NCBI GenBank assembly: GCA_003105285.1
Contig: PQAN01000204.1
Coordinates: forward strand, 1,357-13,963
Direction: 5' to 3'
Length of the DNA stretch: 12,607 nt
DNA from: Methylocystaceae bacterium
GTDB taxonomy: Bacteria; Pseudomonadota; Alphaproteobacteria; Rhizobiales; Beijerinckiaceae
The translations under genes and the position numbers were made by a program. Position 1 is the stretch's first letter. Each line of letters opens with the position of its first letter. The notes under the pieces were generated by a model. It searched no databases. It was not told the DNA's origin and was given only the letters and a program-made list of their open reading frames with translations. Positions 1 to 7,305 of this stretch are shown here, piece by piece.

Positions 1-492
1 GACGGGAAGCGCCGATTGAATGACGGATGCGATATCGCCACGCTTGGACGACGAGCACGAACCGATCTCTTCGAGCGCGACGCCGTGGATGTGACAGGTT
101 CGAATGGAGGCGAGCATCCAGATCGTGCGCCCATGAGCAGAAAGGTACGACAACTGCGGCGATGAGGAGACATCGTCTTGCAGGCACCTTGGACAAACGA
201 AGACGCGTTCGCGTCGGAGGGACGCTCTGCTGAGTTTTTCATGACGGATCTCATACATTGTTCGTTGACCGCGCCTGATTGCCCACTGGCTCAATGCACC
301 AGACGAAAGTCCAGCGAGCTCTTCGATCTTCGCGAGAGCCGAGTCGTCGCCAGTGATGACGGCTTGGATCGTCGTGCCGAAGTCGACGCAAAAGAAGCGC
401 GCGCAACTCTGATGGAGGCACGCCAGACGGCTGACATAGCTCTCGGCGGATTCCCGCTGGTAGAGCGGCAGGCTGGGATAGAGGCGGGACAT
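1..492 (-). CDS. tniQ: TniQ-family target-selection protein (N-terminal 164 residues; runs off left edge)
   Basis: TniQ/TnsD proteins choose the insertion site of Tn7-like and Tn5053-like transposons and hand it to the TnsC ATPase. The visible part starts MSRLYPSLPLYQRESAESYV, and the P-L-Y-x-x-E-S-x-x-S-Y-x-x-R-L stretch at residues 8-23 is the usual TniQ opening. Near residues 97-137 a zinc-finger-like arrangement is visible: CPRC, then a conserved W, then C-H-I-H-G. The start at 492 is set by a GAGGGG ribosome binding site six bases upstream and by a TGATG overlap with the tnsC stop, which implies translational coupling. The frame is open to the first base, so the C-terminal half and full length are unknown. 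Without it I cannot say whether this is a short TniQ or a longer TnsD with a DNA-binding tail. The family call is seen in sequence; the role is family knowledge. Confidence 0.88.
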   Translation of the reverse strand, partial: MSRLYPSLPLYQRESAESYVSRLACLHQSCARFFCVDFGTTIQAVITGDDSALAKIEELAGLSSGALSQWAIRRGQRTMYEIRHEKLSRASLRRERVFVCPRCLQDDVSSSPQLSYLSAHGRTIWMLASIRTCHIHGVALEEIGSCSSSKRGDIASVIQSALPV

Positions 493-1577
493 CACCAGCC
501 CCTCTTTGTGTTTTGGCGCTTCTTGCTTCGACTGCGCGCCACGGGAGGTTCGGTCGGAGCTCGCACAATTTCGTTGGCGAGGACCCGTCCGACGTCGATC
601 TCCTCCCAATCCGGCGTGAGAAACGGATTGGCTGCGGGCCCGCACCCGGTGCGCGCCGCGTAGGCGTGTGCGAAGTCGTCGATATCTACGTAGCGATCGT
701 CGTGATCGACGGTCGGCGGCAACCGAACAAGAGCTTGGTAAATCGCCTCCAGAATGAGATCGATCATTATGCCGAACTGATAGGAGGCGGCATGAAGGAG
801 GCGGGAGCCGAGGTCGGCTCGGGAATCGACTTTCAGGCCGAGACCCGCCGTTCCGACGACGTCGGAGGCGAGAGCGATCATCTGTGCAGCGTGCTCCTCG
901 CGAGCCAGCGGTTCGAATCTCAGAAAGCTCGCTCGACGCCGCAATTGCGGGTCGGATTCGATGAAGGCTATGAGATCGTCGATCCCGGAAAGTATGAGCG
1001 AGACCGGCCATTCCGGGTCCACCATGAGAGACTTCAACGTATTTGCGACTTTTTGCCTTTCTACGACGTTCGCCACCTGGGTGACGTGCTGCATCTCATC
1101 GAAATGGATCATCGTCGCGCCGGTCGACCGAATTTGACGCCGCACGAGTTCCCAGATGCGATATTCCTTCAGGTCGCTGCGTTCGATTGGGTACCCGAGC
1201 TCCCATAAGGTCGCGCGGCCGAGTTGACGGAGCGTACAGGGCGACGGCGCGGTTATCGAAACCAGCGGGCAGCCCGAGCCGACCGTCCCGAAGCCCGTGA
1301 GCGCGGGATGTTTCTCGAAGAGCCGGCGTATCGAACGCGTCTTGCCGGCGCCGCTTCCGCCGACGACGACGAGCGCCCGCGCTTCTCTGTGGGGACCTCC
1401 GACGGGCGTGTTCTGGCGTTGCGCATGACGTATAGTCAAGAGGCCATGAAGGTGATTGAATGCGTGCTCGAGCTGCCGGTCGCGATCGATTACGATGAAC
1501 TTCTGTCGCAGCCGTTCGACGGCCTCGAGCGGCGTTTCGCCTAGGCGATTGTCGCGATCCAAATTCGTCCTTGCCAT
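492..1577 (-). CDS. tnsC: TnsC/TniB-like AAA+ ATPase, transposition regulator
   Basis: TnsC/TniB proteins are ATP-dependent regulators that assemble on target DNA and link the TniQ/TnsD selector to the TnsAB transposase. The 361-residue product has a Walker A motif GGSGAGKT at about residues 73-80 and a Walker B MIHFDE at about 156-161. A sensor-1-like strand LILSGID follows near residue 202, and an arginine-rich segment PQLRRR could supply the arginine finger. The C-terminal third is a helical lid and ends in a basic tail (RSRSKKR). The ATG at 1577 has GAGGA seven bases upstream and lies three bases after the tnsB stop. The gene end overlaps the tniQ start. Length and order fit a Tn7-like operon. 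It could equally be named TniB, since the two families are homologous. Confidence 0.92.
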   Translation of the reverse strand: MARTNLDRDNRLGETPLEAVERLRQKFIVIDRDRQLEHAFNHLHGLLTIRHAQRQNTPVGGPHREARALVVVGGSGAGKTRSIRRLFEKHPALTGFGTVGSGCPLVSITAPSPCTLRQLGRATLWELGYPIERSDLKEYRIWELVRRQIRSTGATMIHFDEMQHVTQVANVVERQKVANTLKSLMVDPEWPVSLILSGIDDLIAFIESDPQLRRRASFLRFEPLAREEHAAQMIALASDVVGTAGLGLKVDSRADLGSRLLHAASYQFGIMIDLILEAIYQALVRLPPTVDHDDRYVDIDDFAHAYAARTGCGPAANPFLTPDWEEIDVGRVLANEIVRAPTEPPVARSRSKKRQNTKRGW

Positions 1578-1580
1578 GTC

Positions 1581-3710
1581 TCAATCCTCGATTTTCCAGC
1601 CGCTTGGCTTCTCTGCCGGCGCGTCTTTGGCCGCCGTCGGGGCTATCGGTTGCTCGACAGGGAACAGCCCGTCACACAGCGGATCCCGACGTTCTGCCGA
1701 AAAGGCGTCTTCGTTGGCGGCGATCTTCAGACCGAGGCGCAGCTGCCGCTCCGCGCGTTCGATTTCTTCGACCGAGAGGTTCGTCGGACCAAGGCCGGTT
1801 GCTCGGATCGCGCGTTCTGCGATGTTCGCCCGCGCCGTGATCGCGTCGTCTACGATAGGCTGCGCGATCTCCGCCTCGGCCGCGAATCGCGCAGCAAGGC
1901 TCCTTCTCGCCTCCAGCCACGTTCGTACGGCGAGGCCTCGTGTAAACGAATGCACCGACTCGACAGATATCCATACGTCGCCTGTCCTGACCGAGATTGC
2001 GGACAGATCATCCGCGTCGACCCGGATTTCGAGGGCGATGTCTCCTTTCGCCCGGCGGTACATCTGCAAGGCGTCGGACTGATAGAAGATGTCGAGGACG
2101 CGGATGCCGCGCGATCCGACGATCCGAGTGAGCGCGAGACCGAAGACCGCCCGCATCTCTACCGCGCTCGGCGGAGGAGGGACGCCGTACTTCGACACCA
2201 GCCGCTCCCAACAGTTTGCGGGCGTTTCGCCCCGTAGACCGGAATGTGGCTGATTGTGATATTCATCGACGACGTATCTGACGATGACCACGCAGAATTC
2301 GTCGATAGTGAGGGATGCTCGCTGCGGCGCCGGGTAGTCGCCGCGGTCGGTAACGTTGGAAAAGCTGCGGCCCGTGTATCGACTTATCGATTGTAGATTG
2401 ACCGTTGAATACACACGCTCGACTGTCCCTCGCAATTGCGGAATGCCGGCTGGCGCAAATTCCAGATTAATGCGAAGGTCGTTCGCAGCGCGGCGAAGTT
2501 CGTTGAGATGGTTGCTGCCGTGGTCGACTGTGATCCCTTCGGGCAGCCCCCGCTGACGCCATGACGACAGAGCGCCGACGACACGTGCGAAGACATCTTT
2601 GTCGCGAAAGATCATTTGCAGCGTTTGCATCACGCTCGACGACGACGGCGTCGGAGCGATCGACATCCCGAGGATGCACTTGGTCGCGACGTCGATTGCG
2701 ACGCACAAATGCCATCGCGCCCGCTCCACCTTGGCGCGATCGCTATCGTCCAGGGAGTCGAAAACACGCCGGTCCTCGATAATCAGGTGGAGCTGGACCT
2801 GCCATTCGTCGATCTCGACGCGTTGCAGCGGCCTTTCGACCATGGGGCCGGTCGTCGAAATATAGAACTTCTTCTTCGCCGCCTCGAAACCGCTCCTGTT
2901 CGCTTCGACCATGAATTTGTCGAGGCGAGCGATTTCGGCGTTGAATCTTCGCTCCGAGGTTTCGGGAATCCGTTCCAGACCATGCGCCTGCCTGGCTTCG
3001 TTTTCCCGTCTTATCTCGATGCAGAAGTTCTTGTAGCATTCTTTTTTTGTCATGCGTCGCTCGTCCGCATAGGAAACGACGTGTTTGCGCATGATTTTCG
3101 CTGTGAACTCATGAATTCGAGGCGCCTGGTTTCCGCTCCTGTAGTAGCGATCGCGCAGGCCGCGAATGTCGTGACCGCATTTCTCGAATATCTTCAGCCA
3201 GACGCGGAGCGTTCGTGCAGTCGGCTTCCGACGAACTTCGATCTTGTCGCCGGCGCGGCCTTTTTCTCGATCGGCGGCGCCCGCGGAAGAGCGACGCCCT
3301 GACGTCTCGGCTTCTTCGATGAGTCCTTGTTGGATGGTGGCGATCGCGGTTGTCATCGAGGCGTCTGACCGGCTTGCTTTTCCTGCGGCTTCGAGGCTCA
3401 GGAAGCGCTCGCAGAAATGCATGCGCCAGAACATTTTCTGCTGCTCGCGCACGGCAAGGTCAGCGAGATAGTCGACGTTACTGTGTGATTTCGCGGTCAT
3501 TTGAGCAGGCGACAAATATCCCCGTTCGACAGCCAGCTGACGTTTCTCGAAAGCGTCGTTCAATTCTGCGATCGAATATCGCATCTGGAGAGCGTCCTCG
3601 AGGCGCTCGAAAATGTACGAGTCGCCGTCTGTTCCTATCGATCGATAGGCGACCCCGCGCAGATTGATGCGATCGTGCTCGCCGAATCTGAACTTGAGTT
3701 TCTCGTTCAT
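1581..3710 (-). CDS. tnsB: TnsB-like DDE transposase (Mu/Tn7 integrase type)
   Basis: This is the transposase that binds the transposon ends, cuts the 3' strands and joins them to target DNA. The product is 709 residues from the chosen start, close to Tn7 TnsB (702 residues). An N-terminal helical DNA-binding region covers roughly residues 1-280. The RNase H-like core follows, with catalytic residues that I place at D301 (VEIDEWQ), D396 (TVDHGSN) and E431 (GTVERVY). The 35-residue step between D396 and E431 fits this family. A Mu-type beta-barrel lies near residues 520-600, then a charged C-terminal tail suited to contacting TnsC. I chose ATG 3710 rather than an upstream start at 3728 because GAGGGAG sits seven bases before it and it overlaps the tnsA stop as TGATG, the same junction as tnsC/tniQ. 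All core motifs are intact. Confidence 0.93.
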   Translation of the reverse strand: MNEKLKFRFGEHDRINLRGVAYRSIGTDGDSYIFERLEDALQMRYSIAELNDAFEKRQLAVERGYLSPAQMTAKSHSNVDYLADLAVREQQKMFWRMHFCERFLSLEAAGKASRSDASMTTAIATIQQGLIEEAETSGRRSSAGAADREKGRAGDKIEVRRKPTARTLRVWLKIFEKCGHDIRGLRDRYYRSGNQAPRIHEFTAKIMRKHVVSYADERRMTKKECYKNFCIEIRRENEARQAHGLERIPETSERRFNAEIARLDKFMVEANRSGFEAAKKKFYISTTGPMVERPLQRVEIDEWQVQLHLIIEDRRVFDSLDDSDRAKVERARWHLCVAIDVATKCILGMSIAPTPSSSSVMQTLQMIFRDKDVFARVVGALSSWRQRGLPEGITVDHGSNHLNELRRAANDLRINLEFAPAGIPQLRGTVERVYSTVNLQSISRYTGRSFSNVTDRGDYPAPQRASLTIDEFCVVIVRYVVDEYHNQPHSGLRGETPANCWERLVSKYGVPPPPSAVEMRAVFGLALTRIVGSRGIRVLDIFYQSDALQMYRRAKGDIALEIRVDADDLSAISVRTGDVWISVESVHSFTRGLAVRTWLEARRSLAARFAAEAEIAQPIVDDAITARANIAERAIRATGLGPTNLSVEEIERAERQLRLGLKIAANEDAFSAERRDPLCDGLFPVEQPIAPTAAKDAPAEKPSGWKIED

Positions 3711-4414
3711 CACCGCGCTCCCTCGCAAAGCGGCGTCGCGACGACGATCGACTCGTAGTCGACTCTCTGGTCTCTTTCCTCATCGGCGAGCGTGAGCTCG
3801 CCGAGAAAGATGAGGCGGATGACGGCGCGGAACGCTCGACCGGCAAGACCGCTTCTGGAGACGATGTCCGCAATCTTCCAGCGTCCGGTCGAATTCCTGA
3901 CGATGTCGCGGACAGCCTCGTCGGCCTGGTCGTCGAGGCCGATATCGCGCGACGCCGAGTGCAGCAACTCGGCGTTCGCGACGGCCGAACGTGACATGTG
4001 CGCGTCCGTCCACAGGGCCGCCGCGTCGGCGAAGCTTTTCGGCGTTTGAGCGGCGATGAGGGCGAGTTTTTCGTCGAAGCGAGAATGCTCGACTTTTTCG
4101 GCAGGCTTCACCGCGATTGCGATTTTCCTGCCGTCGGCGAGCACGGCCAGAAAGTCGAATGTGTGCTGCCGGGGCTTTCCCTCGACGTCGACGTAGAGCA
4201 CCGCCGGCGGCTGGTCGTGAATGTCGACGACGTCTCGGCGCGCAATGAGCATCAGAGCGACGTTTCGCTTGAGGCGGCTCTCGTAGACGAGCGTTCGATT
4301 GCGTCGCGTGTCGGTCAGCGCGCCACGGCATGAGCCGCGGCTGCGCAACGGCGGTAGGCGTGTCGCGCGGGTAGGAAGCGGGGGAGTCCAAGAATTTTCA
4401 TTATGGATCGGCAT
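3710..4414 (-). CDS. tnsA: TnsA-like endonuclease of a Tn7-like transposon
   Basis: TnsA is a restriction-fold nuclease that cuts the 5' strands at the transposon ends, so the element moves by cut-and-paste with TnsB. The 234-residue product carries an N-terminal nuclease core. I read the active site as E45 (VYESRLKRN), D87 (HTFDF) and K103 (IAVKP), with the conserved DQPP element between. The residue two before the lysine, Gln or Glu in many relatives, is alanine here (A-V-K). The C-terminal part, about residues 150-234, looks like the winged-helix region that contacts TnsC. The stop overlaps the tnsB start. The start is uncertain: ATG 4414 has no clear ribosome binding site and an in-frame TTG lies at 4429. 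Recognition rests on the motifs plus the neighbouring tnsB and tnsC. Confidence 0.85.
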   Translation of the reverse strand: MPIHNENSWTPPLPTRATRLPPLRSRGSCRGALTDTRRNRTLVYESRLKRNVALMLIARRDVVDIHDQPPAVLYVDVEGKPRQHTFDFLAVLADGRKIAIAVKPAEKVEHSRFDEKLALIAAQTPKSFADAAALWTDAHMSRSAVANAELLHSASRDIGLDDQADEAVRDIVRNSTGRWKIADIVSRSGLAGRAFRAVIRLIFLGELTLADEERDQRVDYESIVVATPLCEGAR

Positions 4415-4473
4415 ATTCGGCTCGCGCAATGGTTACGGCGGCGAGCGCGGAAGCCGGCAGAAGATTACCCCTT

Positions 4474-4487
4474 GCAATATGTATTGC
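4474..4487. promoter_or_regulatory. Inverted repeat upstream of tnsA (GCAATA-TG-TATTGC)
   Basis: Perfect 6-base arms around a 2-base centre lie about 60 bases upstream of the tnsA ATG, in a locally AT-rich patch within GC-rich surroundings. It could be an operator for the tns operon or a dimeric protein site at the transposon end. No clear -35/-10 pair overlaps it. Confidence 0.35.
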
Positions 4488-4591
4488 GAAAAGGCAAACT
4501 TCGCCTGTCTTCGGTTCGTGCGCCGGAGGTGGGTGTGAGTTCTTCCCGTCGGCCAAGACTGAAGAAGAGCATCACGCTGGTCGAATTGAAG

Positions 4592-4627
4592 AAGCGCTTC
4601 GGACTTTGCCGGTCCGGGGCGCTTTTT
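4592..4627 (+). terminator. Strong rho-independent terminator pointing away from tnsA
   Basis: The left arm AAGCGCTTCGGAC (4592-4604) pairs with GTCCGGGGCGCTT (4612-4624) over 13 positions, two of them G-U. The loop is TTTGCCG (4605-4611) and a T tract covers 4623-4627. This is a textbook intrinsic terminator for plus-strand transcription. No recognisable plus-strand gene precedes it, so it ends either an unknown short transcript starting after about 4430 or a gene displaced by insertion. Confidence 0.75.
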
Positions 4628-5298
4628 CGTTGGGTTGTAGCGTTCGAGAGCGTTGTTCAGAGAGACCTTTCGCATTCGTGTCGTTGCGCAGAAGATACGC
4701 AGTACCACTCGCAAGTCGAGTCGAATGACGAGCTGGAAAACAAGACGCTCGCGAAGGTCATAAAAACGCCGGAAAGTGGTGCTATAAGAAGAGCTTGTGT
4801 CATTCGCGAAGCGAAAGATCGATGACTGATCGTATGGGACGTTGTTTCATCATTTGATCGCGAACGGCCCGCTTTCCTCGCTGCGAGGGGCGCAGATTTC
4901 TGCACTTAAAAAAAGTTGTGACTCGTTTTTCGGACTTGCGCCGTGCTCCGCCCCGTACGTTTCGGTTCGTTCGTCGTCAGTCGGCGATTGGCGCCGTTGC
5001 ACGCGTGCGACTGCCGTCGATCTGGCGAAAGCCTGTCTGGATCCCTTCGGATCGGCGAGCGCGATGCGGAGGATGGCGTCGGCGATGCGGAGATCGATCG
5101 AATATGGCGACGCCGTTGATGCCGATCCGCAACGAAGTGAATTGCGAGGCGACTGTGGGGGAGGGGGCTTACGGGTCTGCCGTCGCAAGATATAAATCGG
5201 TCCCCGAGAGCTGGAAAAGGGACGCGATCGGGCGAGTTCGTCGCATTGCTTTTGCCGCTGCACGAACGGCATGTCAGCGTACATCCCTTGGAGGCGCC

Positions 5299-5763
5299 AT
5301 GCCATCGGCCTACGCTACGGACTTCCTTGCGACTGAGGGGATATTGAAGATCGGCGCCAAAGACAGCCGTAGCGCCATCGAAGCGATCCGACGGGGACTT
5401 CCCATCGGCGCGCTGGACGAGCTCGTGAAGTCGGGCCGCCTGACACTGGTCGAGATCGACCGAATCGTCTTGCCGCGCAAGACGCTCGCTTACCGGCGAA
5501 AGAGTGGTGTCCTGACGCCTGAGCAGTCGGATCGGCTGATGCGTGTCGCGCGCGTCATCGCGGCCGCCGAGGCGATATTCGGATCGCAAGAAAAGGCCTC
5601 CCGCTGGCTGCGCCGATCGACAACTGCACTCGACGGCGACTCTCCGATTTCGCTTCTGGACACGAGCGAAGGTTGCCGACAGATCGAGCGCTTGCTTTCG
5701 ATGATCGACTACGGTCTCAGTCTCAGCGCTCGTGGCGCGGTTAGCGGGCATCAATTTATTTGA
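5299..5763 (+). CDS. Xre/MbcA/ParS-type antitoxin (RES-Xre family), apparently orphan
   Basis: Antitoxins of this type bind and neutralise RES-domain toxins, NAD-consuming enzymes, and repress their own operon. The 154-residue product has an N-terminal Xre-like helical region (about 15-75) containing G-L-P-x-x-x-L-D-x-L and P-R-K-T-L. The DUF2384 toxin-binding region follows (about 80-150), with L-T-x-E-Q-S-D-R-L, A-I-F-G, WLRR and PISLLDT. The frame is open upstream to 4918, but homology begins only after ATG 5299, which has GGAGG eight bases before it, so I use that start. The RES gene normally follows directly. Here only about 45 bases separate the stop from decayed minus-strand genes, and no toxin is present. 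The +1 frame just after the stop reads FEPETLYR before a stop, which might be a toxin stub, though this is too short to trust. Confidence 0.85.
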   Translation: MPSAYATDFLATEGILKIGAKDSRSAIEAIRRGLPIGALDELVKSGRLTLVEIDRIVLPRKTLAYRRKSGVLTPEQSDRLMRVARVIAAAEAIFGSQEKASRWLRRSTTALDGDSPISLLDTSEGCRQIERLLSMIDYGLSLSARGAVSGHQFI

Positions 5764-5807
5764 GCCTGAAACGCTCTACCGCCAGCAAATCTGATTCGAT
5801 ACCCTTC

Positions 5808-5924
5808 TCAGTGACCGTACCTGTGATGCATGTCGGGCATATGTGAGTGAGCGTGGATCAAGGGCGCGTGCTCATGCCAAGGGACGAGGGGCTTTCCCTG
5901 CACGACTTCGTCATCATGGTCGTG
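5808..5924 (-). pseudogene. Histidine-rich C-terminal tail, remnant
   Basis: The last 38 codons of a minus-strand frame encode a tail with eleven histidines, including HDHDDE, WHEHAPLIHAHSHMPDMHHR and a final YGH before the stop. Histidine clusters like this usually bind metal (Ni, Zn or Co). The tail joins the ABC-ATPase remnant in the adjacent frame. One frameshift would fuse it to that protein after PLTRIG, so it could be a metal-binding tail of the transporter ATPase or the end of a separate small protein. I recall similar histidine-rich endings in short uncharacterised bacterial proteins but cannot name the family. Confidence 0.5.
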
Positions 5925-5925
5925 C

Positions 5926-6450
5926 CGATGCGCGTCAGCGGCGCGCGATAGAGCGGGCAGAGATTGTCCTCGGTCAGAATGTCGCGCGCCTTGCCGATGA
6001 GATATTTGCCTTGCTCGCGCATCAGCGGCGCGCCGTCGGCGACGGCCAATGCATGATGCGTCGTCAGCCCCGTCGTTGCGCGCGAGGGCCGAGATGCGCT
6101 CCAGAACCGGTGATTGGTTCTCGAGGTCGAGCGCGGAGGTCGGCTCGTCGAGGACGAGAATATCGGCTTCGGCGACGCGCGCCCGCGCGAAAATGACGAG
6201 CTGACGCTGGCTGCCCGAGAACTCGCCGAAGGGCCACTCGGCGTAATCCGCTATGCTGAAGCAGTCGGGCGCGGAGCGCAGCCTCTTCGTCGGCCGCGCA
6301 AGGGCTATGAGAACAGGCCGGTCTTTCGCGCGCGGCCCATGAGCGCCATGTCGAGCGCGGTATAGTCGAAAGTGACCTCGAAGAGCTACGGAACGAAGGC
6401 GATCGATCGCCGCGCTTGCCGCGAGCGCGACTGCAATCTTGCGATCATAC
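5926..6450 (-). pseudogene. ABC-transporter ATP-binding subunit (FecE-like), decayed and lacking Walker A
   Basis: Pieces of an ATPase of an iron, cobalamin or other metal ABC importer lie in three frames. The first reads RSIAFVP, stop, LFEVTFDYTALDMALMGRAR. The stop (plus-strand 6386-6388) falls where the Q-loop glutamine is expected, so CAG appears to have become TAG. The second frame has WPFGEFSGSQRQL (signature; usually LSGGQ), then the Walker B and D-loop DILVLDEPTSALD. The third has TTHHALAVADGAPLMREQ (H-loop) and a normal-looking end. Walker A and the N-terminal third are missing. At least two frameshifts plus the nonsense codons make this a true relic. It follows the HXXEE gene on the same strand, so they may once have been one operon. 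Confidence 0.85.
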
Positions 6451-6556
6451 CTCGACCCTCCGTCCTGCATCGCAGGGCGGCGCCCGCCGGCGTCGATGTC
6501 GCCGTAGCAGGCGCGCCATCCCAGGTGGGGTATGGCGATTCATTCTGGAGAGTCGG

Positions 6557-7129
6557 TCATTGGAATTCGTCGGGGTTTGTGTGTCGAGAGAGTGAGTTCG
6601 GAATGTGCGCGTGCGATCGGCAACTGGTCCCTCCGATCGCCGTCTCGAGCGCATCGCCGATACGGAACAGGAGCGGGATCAACGCGACGATGGCGGCGAT
6701 CGTCAAGGGGCCCGTCGTCAGGAAACGTTGCGGGTCGATCAGGCGCGCGTCGAAGGCTTTGGCGAGCAGCAGCGTCCCCGTCGGCAGGTTGAGTAGAGCC
6801 GCTGTGCCGACGCCGGGCGCGTAGCTGCGTGTCCACAGCGTCTGCAGCAGATGTGGGAAGACGACGTTCAGAACCATCGCGAGCGCGAACCCGCAGACGA
6901 GATACATGCCGAGCCCGCCCGCGCCGCCGCTCTGCGCCAGCGCCGCGCAGACCACGGCCAGAACCGTCAACGTGTTCGCCGCGAAGCCGAAGGCGAAGGC
7001 GGAAATCCTGAGGCGGCCGCCGAGCCCGAAGCCCGGCCAAGACGGCAGGTAGATCGATTCCTCGAGATTGTGCAGCGCCATCGCGGCGATGAAGAGCCAG
7101 AGCAGGACGGGGAAAGAAAGCGACGACAT
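6557..7129 (-). CDS. HXXEE-domain integral membrane protein
   Basis: The 190-residue product has the family signature H-N-L-E-E in its first membrane segment (ALHNLEES, about residues 18-25). Four to five hydrophobic helices follow across residues 4-160. The function of HXXEE proteins is unknown; the conserved His-Glu-Glu set suggests metal or acid chemistry in the membrane. ATG 7129 is preceded by GAGG at seven bases; an in-frame TTG at 7141 is less likely. The last 25 or so residues after the final helix (LLFRIGDALE) are hydrophilic, look unrelated to the family, and may be a frameshifted or extended end. It is the only seemingly intact gene in an otherwise broken cluster. Confidence 0.78.
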   Translation of the reverse strand: MSSLSFPVLLWLFIAAMALHNLEESIYLPSWPGFGLGGRLRISAFAFGFAANTLTVLAVVCAALAQSGGAGGLGMYLVCGFALAMVLNVVFPHLLQTLWTRSYAPGVGTAALLNLPTGTLLLAKAFDARLIDPQRFLTTGPLTIAAIVALIPLLFRIGDALETAIGGTSCRSHAHIPNSLSRHTNPDEFQ

Positions 7130-7137
7130 CTCGACCC

Positions 7138-7305
7138 TCAACGACGAAGAGAGGCGAACCGCGCCGCGAGGCTGCGCTTCGTGCCCGCCGGCGACGGCGG
7201 CGAAGCAGAACCGATCACGGCCGGATCGCGTGGATGCTCCGCGCCGTAAGGCGAAGATCCAAGCGAGCGGCCTTCGTCCCAGCTATGAAGGGCGCGCGAT
7301 CTCAT
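7138..7305 (-). CDS. Small 55-residue ORF between the PPTase remnant and the HXXEE gene, unrecognised
   Basis: I do not recognise this product. Its ATG overlaps the PPTase stop as ATGA, and its stop lies just before the ribosome binding site of the HXXEE gene. That spacing argues it was a real gene of the operon. The product starts MRSRALHSWDEG, is proline- and arginine-rich in the middle, and ends ARFASLRR. It has no membrane segment or motif. It may be a truncated form of a longer protein. Confidence 0.4.
   Translation of the reverse strand: MRSRALHSWDEGRSLGSSPYGAEHPRDPAVIGSASPPSPAGTKRSLAARFASLRR

Larger units (their letters stand above)
4415..5298. other. Non-coding stretch between tnsA and the Xre/ParS antitoxin; probable transposon end region
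   Basis: This 0.88-kb stretch has several open frames on both strands, but none has a recognisable domain or a convincing ribosome binding site. By position it should hold the transposon end next to tnsA, because Tn7-like elements keep multiple TnsB sites there. I can pick out an inverted repeat (4474-4487), an intrinsic terminator (4592-4627), three loose CATTCG-type motifs (4672-4688, 4710-4728 reversed, 4800-4808), a run of seven A (4908-4914) and an extended -10-like TGCTATAAG (4780-4788). No clean terminal inverted repeat or target duplication can be fixed, because the other transposon end is outside the window. Confidence 0.5.

Noticed and set aside
251..568. Minus-strand open frame of 105 codons at the tnsC/tniQ junction
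   Set aside because: It is out of frame with TniQ, whose own frame carries the conserved motifs.
513..1208. Plus-strand open frame of 231 codons across tnsC
   Set aside because: It is antisense to a well-recognised AAA+ ATPase and has no domain of its own.
4479..4538. 19-codon plus-strand frame before the terminator, possible leader peptide
   Set aside because: No ribosome binding site, no codon run typical of attenuation, and no downstream gene to regulate.
4876..4914. Two short inverted repeats followed by an A run
   Set aside because: The arms are 5-6 bases with 1-2-base centres and the T run is on the wrong side for a minus-strand terminator.
4906..5754. Long minus-strand open frame of 282 codons opposite the Xre/ParS antitoxin
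   Set aside because: It is low in hydrophobic residues, shows no domain, and is fully explained as a shadow of the antitoxin frame and GC-rich flank.
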